Positions 32,019 through 36,512 of a stretch of 36,512 bases of DNA are shown here, one piece after another. Source of the stretch: a bacterium (GTDB taxonomy: Bacteria; Armatimonadota; Chthonomonadetes; Chthonomonadales; Chthonomonadaceae). The notes under the pieces were generated by a model. The model was given only the letters and a program-made list of their open reading frames with translations. It had not been told where the DNA came from and ran no database searches. The position numbers and the translations under genes are program-made. Position 1 is the stretch's first letter, and the number at the start of each line of letters is the position of its first letter. The stretch is from positions 1-36,512 of the forward strand of contig JAJYCW010000027.1 in the NCBI GenBank assembly GCA_021777995.1. The letters are read 5' to 3'.

Positions 32019-32999
32019 TCAGTATTTTGAAGTTCCCAGGCGAATCATTGAACTTTGCAGCCGTTCTGTTAGAGCATCGTCTGGAGTTATGTTTAAGAAT
32101 TCCATGGCAATGAGTGCTGCACTTACCGAGGCAGGAAGTCTTGGCGCAACAATTATAGCACCAGGAACGGCTTTCTTCAGCCGTGCTCTAAATGCATGCA
32201 GCACGGTTCTGCCCGCTCGAAACACGTCGCCCGTGGTTCCAACTACCACCCCGGTGTCGGCCATGTTCAGTCGGTTGATTAACGTAATGGAGAGTACTGC
32301 AAGTTCTGTACCCGCACATCGAAGCAATCGTGCCGCCGATGCATCCCCTGCCGCTGCCTCCTTGCTCACTACTTCGGCAATGGCTGCCATATCCGCTCGC
32401 GTTCGTCCGGATTCCAGGGTGACGCGCAGGAGATGCTGAAGGTCTGTCGCCTCAAAATGCGTAAGGAGCGCCGGAAGCAGTCGACCGGAATCCTCGCGCA
32501 TGTCTGCTGAGTGACAAATGGTGTTTAGGGCCATCTGCCCTATCCACGTTGAGCTACCCTCGTCGCCTCCCGGAAGACCCCATCCACCTGTTGAGGCCTC
32601 TTCACCTAGTTCGTTTCTTCCAAACGCGTAAGACTCTGTACCGGCTGCCACCACAATGCCGGGCTTGCCCATGGTAACCGAGTAGAGTGCAAGCCTACGA
32701 CCCACCGAAAAAATAAGGTGCTCTACAGGGATAAATGGCTCTAAAAACGATTCCATCACCTTTTGATTACCTTGCAGGCCCAAACATGCGACGGCGAATT
32801 GCGCGTTTTCAAGGTTCGCCATCTTCGTGGCTGTCACCAGGGCTTCCGCTACCAACCTTCGCCCTCGTTCTGCATCGGCTGGCTCGCGAATCGTGCCAAT
32901 GGAGGCTGTATGACCCATGCCCAGCAGGCTGCCCGTATCATCTGCAATTACCGCAGTCGTACAGGTGTGTCCGCTGTCTATTCCTACAAAATATCGCAT
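32019..32999 (-). CDS. BadF/BadG/BcrA/BcrD-type ATPase, N-acetylglucosamine kinase-like
   Basis: 326 aa, ATG with GGAGG eight bases upstream. ASKHA-fold motifs are DSGHTCTTAVIADD (phosphate 1), VAAGTESYAFGRN, TGGWGLPGGDEGSSTWIG and a C-terminal VVVGTTGDVFRAG. The GGWG..GDEGS block is typical of GlcNAc or glucosamine kinases of this superfamily, where Asp activates the sugar hydroxyl. It would phosphorylate an amino sugar in the cytosol, although the superfamily also includes dehydratase activators. First gene of the operon with the Hsp70-like and TPR genes. A 222-base gap with a terminator separates it from lon. Confidence 0.85.
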   Translation of the reverse strand: MRYFVGIDSGHTCTTAVIADDTGSLLGMGHTASIGTIREPADAERGRRLVAEALVTATKMANLENAQFAVACLGLQGNQKVMESFLEPFIPVEHLIFSVGRRLALYSVTMGKPGIVVAAGTESYAFGRNELGEEASTGGWGLPGGDEGSSTWIGQMALNTICHSADMREDSGRLLPALLTHFEATDLQHLLRVTLESGRTRADMAAIAEVVSKEAAAGDASAARLLRCAGTELAVLSITLINRLNMADTGVVVGTTGDVFRAGRTVLHAFRARLKKAVPGAIIVAPRLPASVSAALIAMEFLNITPDDALTERLQSSMIRLGTSKY

Positions 33000-33159
33000 C
33001 GCTACGGCCTCCGCCCTCCACGAATTGCTTATAATAGTTCATCAACGAGAGTGATAACTCCTGCCTTGATGTAACTAATGCCAATATCGTAAAGTGCCCA
33101 GCCAGAGGCAGGTAGCTACCAGCCTATTGACAGGTAGTTTGCGAGGTGCAACGTTAAAC

Positions 33160-33187
33160 GGCAGCCTGCCCTGTGGGGCAGGCTGCC
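33160..33187 (-). terminator. Strong hairpin downstream of lon
   Basis: Perfect 11-base arms GGCAGCCTGCC (33160-33170) and its complement (33177-33187) surround a 6-base loop, 35 bases after the lon stop. On the minus strand it is followed by only a short T-run (GTTT), so termination may be partly factor-assisted. It also insulates the badF operon. Confidence 0.7.
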
Positions 33188-33221
33188 GCCTGTTATCTTC
33201 ACCAGATTTAAGAAGGAACCG

Positions 33222-35741
33222 CTAGTGCACCGTGTGTGCAGGATTGTGTGGTACCTGGGTACCACTACCAACACCCACGCCAGATGACCGGCGAGGTTTG
33301 CGCACTGTTCCAGCCTCCGGTTCAAGGGCAAGCTCAAGAACCTGATCCATATCCTTCACGAAATGGAATGTCATTTCACTCCTGATGGACTCGGGCAGGT
33401 CTTCCATAAGGTCCTTCCGGTTCTTTTCGGGAAGAAGAACCGTCTTTATACCAGCCCGTTTTGCACCCAGTACTTTCTCCTTTACCCCTCCAATTGGCAG
33501 AACCTTGCCGCTTAAAGTGATCTCGCCCGTCATGGCAAGAAGCGGCTTTGTTAACCTTCCGCTGAACAGCGAAACGAGTGCGGTAGTCATTGCAATACCT
33601 GCCGATGGCCCGTCCTTGGGAATGGCGCCACCAGGTACGTGAATGTGAACATCATTTCGCTCGTAAAACGCGGCAGGAGCCCCAAACATCGCTGCATGTG
33701 CGCGCGCCCAGGATAACGAAGCCTGTGCGCTTTCACGCATGACGTCGCCAAGCTGTCCGGTTAGCGTTAGCACTGGCGGCCTGTTGCCAGGAGCCGGCAT
33801 GGCTGCCGCTTCAATGAACATGATGTCACCCCCTACAGGGGTCCATGCGAGACCTGTTGCAACGCCTGGGCGGGTCACGCGTTCCAGCGCCTCCTCGTTC
33901 TCGAATCGCGGTGCACCAAGGAATCGGGCTACCACCGTCGGCGTAACGCGGGTCTTCTTCGCTTTGCCCTCCACGAACTCGCGTGTAGCCTTACGGCAGA
34001 TATTCGCGATCTCGCGTTCCAGGTTGCGAACGCCAGCTTCCCGTGTATAGCCGCGTACCAGGGCTTGAAGCGCTTCTCGCGTAAACGTTATACGCTTCTC
34101 GATGCCATGTTCCGCCGCCTGCCGTGGGGCAAGGTGAGTACGCGCGATAGCAATCTTCTCTTCTTCTGTGTAGCCAGCAATCTCTATCACTTCCATTCTG
34201 TCGCGCAGTGGCGGAATGATGGAGTCGAGCACATTTGCTGTTGTAATGAAGAGTACATTGCTTAGGTCAAAGGGAACATCCAAGTAGTGGTCCCTAAAGG
34301 TAGAATTCTGCTCAGGGTCTAGTACCTCCAGCAGTGCGCTGCTGGGGTCGCCGCGAAAATCAGAATGTACCTTGTCGATTTCGTCCATCATGAACACAGG
34401 ATTGTTGCTTTCGGCCCGTTTAATCCCCTGTACAATCTGCCCCGGTAGAGCGCCAATGTAGGTGCGGCGATGCCCTCGCACTTCGGCTTCATCGTGTATA
34501 CCGCCCAGTGACATACGCACAAATTTGCGACCTAGTGCCCGTGCAATCGACCGGCCCAGCGACGTTTTCCCAACGCCTGGAGGCCCAACAAAGCAGAGAA
34601 TGGGCTGACGAGTTGTGCCGTCTGGTTTGTAGCGCCTTACCGCAAGATATTCCAGAATACGATCCTTTACCCGCTCTAGGCCATAGTGGTCCTCATCTAG
34701 CACGGCCTTTACAGAGGGTATATCCAGATTGTCGGTGGTGGATGATTTCCAGGGCATCGCCACCATCCAGTCTAGATAGGTGCGAGCCACGTTGTAGTCC
34801 GGCACAGCAGGGTTCATCCGGGAAAGGCGGTCTAGTTCGCGCTCAGCTTCCTTATGCGCCTCTTCTGGCATGCCGGCGTCGTTAATGCGTGCCCTTAGTT
34901 CATCAATCTCCTGCGTGCGGTCGTCGCCCTCACCTAGTTCCTTCTGTATTTGCCGCAGGTGCTCACGAAGGTAGTACTCTCTCTGGGTTTTGCCCATCTC
35001 CTGTACCACTTCAGACTGTAGGCGGCTACCCAGTTCCAGCACCTGAAGCTCGCGTGCGAGCAGTTGCATGAGCCGGTTCATGCGTGCCTTCACGTTAAGC
35101 AGTTCCAGAACCTCCTGGCGTTCCTGATACGTAAGGCGCGGCGCTTGTGCCGCAACGAGATCTGCCAGTGTACTCGCGTCATGCACGTTAGAGGGCATAT
35201 TCTGCATCTCATCCGGCAGGTCGGGCGACAACTGGACGATTCTGCTAAACATCTCGCCAATGTTTCGGCGCAACGCCTCTACTTCCATGGCGTCGGCTTC
35301 TAAAATGGGCTCGTCTTCTAGAAGCTTTACCTTGGCCTTGAGATAAGGTGATGTTTGCACCACCTCTTCAATGGCGAACCTGTGAAGCCCTTGAACAATG
35401 ATTCGTATTCCCTCGGCTGTCTGGGTCATCATGCGCACGGCTACCACTACACCCATAGAATAAATGTGTTCCAGCGTTGGGTTATCAACTGTAGGGTCAC
35501 GCATGCAAGCTACGGCTAACAGCCTATTTCCGTCGTGCATACTATCGTTGACCAACTGTACACTACTCTCGCGCCCTACAGAAAGCGGCGCCATGAGAGC
35601 AGGGAAAACCACAACTTCGCGCAACGGCAGCAGGCACAGCACTTCAGGTACTACTACATTCCCTTCGCGAGAGATTTCTCCGTCGGAGCGAACAGATTCT
35701 GTGGTTTCATCCAGGATATTAGCGAGATTTTTGGTTTCCAT
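33222..35741 (-). CDS. lon: ATP-dependent protease Lon
   Basis: 839 aa, ATG with AAGAGA upstream. The N-terminal substrate-recognition domain begins LCLLPLREVVVFPALMAPL (residues about 34-52). The AAA+ module has Walker A GPPGVGKTS near residue 385, FMMDEIDKV and a sensor region. The C-terminal S16 protease has the catalytic serine in KDGPSAGIAM near residue 712 and the lysine in GGVKEKVLGAKRAG near 752. It degrades misfolded and regulatory proteins in the cytosol as a hexamer. The length is close to bacterial Lon (about 780-820), with a short variable tail after residue 800 (RKPRRSSGVGVGSG). An inverted repeat lies over the probable promoter. The gene is monocistronic, ending at the hairpin at 33160. 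Confidence 0.97.
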   Translation of the reverse strand: METKNLANILDETTESVRSDGEISREGNVVVPEVLCLLPLREVVVFPALMAPLSVGRESSVQLVNDSMHDGNRLLAVACMRDPTVDNPTLEHIYSMGVVVAVRMMTQTAEGIRIIVQGLHRFAIEEVVQTSPYLKAKVKLLEDEPILEADAMEVEALRRNIGEMFSRIVQLSPDLPDEMQNMPSNVHDASTLADLVAAQAPRLTYQERQEVLELLNVKARMNRLMQLLARELQVLELGSRLQSEVVQEMGKTQREYYLREHLRQIQKELGEGDDRTQEIDELRARINDAGMPEEAHKEAERELDRLSRMNPAVPDYNVARTYLDWMVAMPWKSSTTDNLDIPSVKAVLDEDHYGLERVKDRILEYLAVRRYKPDGTTRQPILCFVGPPGVGKTSLGRSIARALGRKFVRMSLGGIHDEAEVRGHRRTYIGALPGQIVQGIKRAESNNPVFMMDEIDKVHSDFRGDPSSALLEVLDPEQNSTFRDHYLDVPFDLSNVLFITTANVLDSIIPPLRDRMEVIEIAGYTEEEKIAIARTHLAPRQAAEHGIEKRITFTREALQALVRGYTREAGVRNLEREIANICRKATREFVEGKAKKTRVTPTVVARFLGAPRFENEEALERVTRPGVATGLAWTPVGGDIMFIEAAAMPAPGNRPPVLTLTGQLGDVMRESAQASLSWARAHAAMFGAPAAFYERNDVHIHVPGGAIPKDGPSAGIAMTTALVSLFSGRLTKPLLAMTGEITLSGKVLPIGGVKEKVLGAKRAGIKTVLLPEKNRKDLMEDLPESIRSEMTFHFVKDMDQVLELALEPEAGTVRKPRRSSGVGVGSGTQVPHNPAHTVH

Positions 35742-35799
35742 ATCGTTTCTCTTGCGGCACTTACCGCTTATGCGTTTTGTAATGATCAGGCAGATTATG

Positions 35800-35820
35800 G
35801 CACAAACAGAAAATTTGTGC
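35800..35820 (-). promoter_or_regulatory. Candidate operator/promoter of lon
   Basis: GCACAAA (35800-35806) and TTTGTGC (35814-35820) are perfect 7-base arms around 7 bases, directly next to CATAAT (35799-35794 on the minus strand), a possible -10 box about 55 bases before the lon ATG. TTGCAA just upstream (35826-35821) could be a -35 box, but the spacing would be 21, so the promoter is uncertain. No CIRCE element (TTAGCACTC type) is visible. Confidence 0.4.
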
Positions 35821-35826
35821 TTGCAA

Positions 35827-36234
35827 GACTTGCCTGTAATACACTCAATCTATATGACTATACTAATGTATGTGGGTGATGGTTCCATTAGCCCCGGCAA
35901 TCACCACGTGCAATCAATGGTGTGAAACCATTATCATTATAATAAGGCAGATTTAGAGCAAACGCCCACCACCATCATTCCAAGCTTACGTTTCCGGGGC
36001 TAAAACTGTGGACCGGCACCCAAACAGGACGCCTGATGTGTGTACCCATGCAAATATTGGGCTAATTACGCAATAAAGAGGCTCTACCGCATTGCGGGTG
36101 AATTGGAGCGCAAATGACCTTAGAATTCAGAACCTGGTCGGTTCGAGAGTCTATTGCCGTTACATCGAGGCAGGCAGGTTGAATTGGGCACGGGGATATG
36201 ATTTAAAACTATTGGCAGCCATCTAAAAAATAAC
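35827..36234. other. Intergenic region between lon and the right-edge ORF
   Basis: No gene is supported. The frames that cross the lon start on the plus strand are shadows. Bases 36228-36255 contain ATAACT and AGTTAT six-base arms flanking the -35 box of the plus-strand promoter, a possible operator. The remainder shows no RNA gene. Confidence 0.4.
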
Positions 36235-36263
36235 TTGACAAAAATAAGTAGTTATGATAAGGT
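36235..36263 (+). promoter_or_regulatory. Sigma-70 promoter for the right-edge ORF
   Basis: TTGACA (36235-36240), exactly 17 bases, then TAAGGT (36258-36263), about 62 bases before the ATG at 36326. The -35 box is perfect and the -10 box is moderate. Confidence 0.65.
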
Positions 36264-36325
36264 GCGCGTACATTCGTTGTTTGTTGTACACATTGTCAAA
36301 TCATTGCTAAAGTGGGCTGAGAAAC

Positions 36326-36485
36326 ATGAATGATAATAAACAAAATCGCCTGGTAAAAGCTTCATCGCCATTGGCCAATAACACCTCGCTTGGGGCCGCG
36401 GGGGGGGGGGGGGGGGGTGGTAGAGGGGGGTGGGGTTTTTTTCCTGGTCGCACTAGCCGTTGCATTTATCGGTAAAAATTATTAG
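36326..36485 (+). CDS. Small ORF interrupted by a poly-G run; single-TM peptide if frame is corrected
   Basis: ATG at 36326 gives MNDNKQNRLVKASSPLANN and then runs into 18 G residues. As written the frame ends at 36475 with a Gly/Arg-rich, unconvincing tail (49 aa). If one G were absent, or two added, the frame continues into VFFLVALAVAFIGKNY and stops at 36485. That is a clean membrane helix, and the product would be a small membrane protein of about 53 aa. The consensus promoter upstream supports a real gene. Either the G run is a slippage switch or the read is wrong here. The family is unknown. It recalls the small single-TM protein of the pseudopilin operon only in architecture. Confidence 0.5.
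36400..36417 (+). repeat. 18-base poly-G tract
   Basis: Eighteen consecutive G bases, followed by TGGTAGAGGGGGGTGGGG and seven T bases up to 36442. The run lies inside the small ORF and decides its frame. Nothing similar occurs elsewhere in the window. Confidence 0.9.
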
Positions 36486-36512
36486 CTGAACCATAGAGCG
36501 GCGCAGGCGGTT

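Overview
The window is a bacterial chromosome segment of roughly balanced base composition with tightly packed genes, most of them on the minus strand. A DUF1559-type pseudopilin with a C-terminal H-x9-DG-like motif, a TPR plus CRTAC1/FG-GAP gene pair, a BadF-type kinase and a recF-DUF721 pair together suggest Armatimonadota. Planctomycetota or a related phylum cannot be excluded. This placement is inference from gene content; no rRNA gene or complete taxonomic marker is present.

Layout. 1-4800 is a mosaic accessory region. It holds three copies of the same Rhs (YD-repeat) core/C-terminus junction with no Rhs core in the window. Two copies carry unrelated tips, and small membrane or secreted proteins lie between them. 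4801-5957 is non-coding and contains a composite repeat duplicated at about 400 bp spacing. 5976-9223 is a two-gene operon of a SNF2-type helicase and a small unknown protein. A decayed Rpn/YhgA-like nuclease gene follows (9476-10147). 10241-15079 is a cell-surface or export operon: DUF1559 pseudopilin, small membrane protein, TPR protein, CRTAC1 lipoprotein and a beta-rich exported protein. It has a strong extended -10 promoter at 15223-15251, and a short rRNA-like mosaic sits inside it at 13828-13903.

15367-17624 is a molybdopterin/DNA-repair operon. It encodes an endonuclease IV fused to a MoaD-like domain ending in Gly-Gly, then MoaE, then a membrane-anchored protein, all behind a consensus promoter. 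17688-18254 is a lipoprotein. The plus-strand block 18716-23164 has threonine synthase, a divergent DprA-like protein and a sensor kinase fused to its own NarL-type response regulator, with almost no spacing. 23596-24936 holds two tandem paralogues of an unrecognised family. On the minus strand follow DUF721 plus zinc ribbon and recF, a sialidase-like propeller, and a compact operon of BadF-type kinase, Hsp70-like ATPase, TPR membrane protein and TIGR01777 epimerase. lon follows, with a strong hairpin terminator. The right edge has a consensus promoter and a tiny ORF interrupted by an 18-base G run, which is either a phase-variable tract or a sequencing/assembly error.

The most unusual items are the endonuclease IV-MoaD fusion placed directly before moaE, the orphan Rhs C-terminus array with its candidate toxin/immunity pair, the rRNA-like mosaic, and the paralogue pair. 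All calls come from reading the sequence and from memory of protein families. No database search was run.
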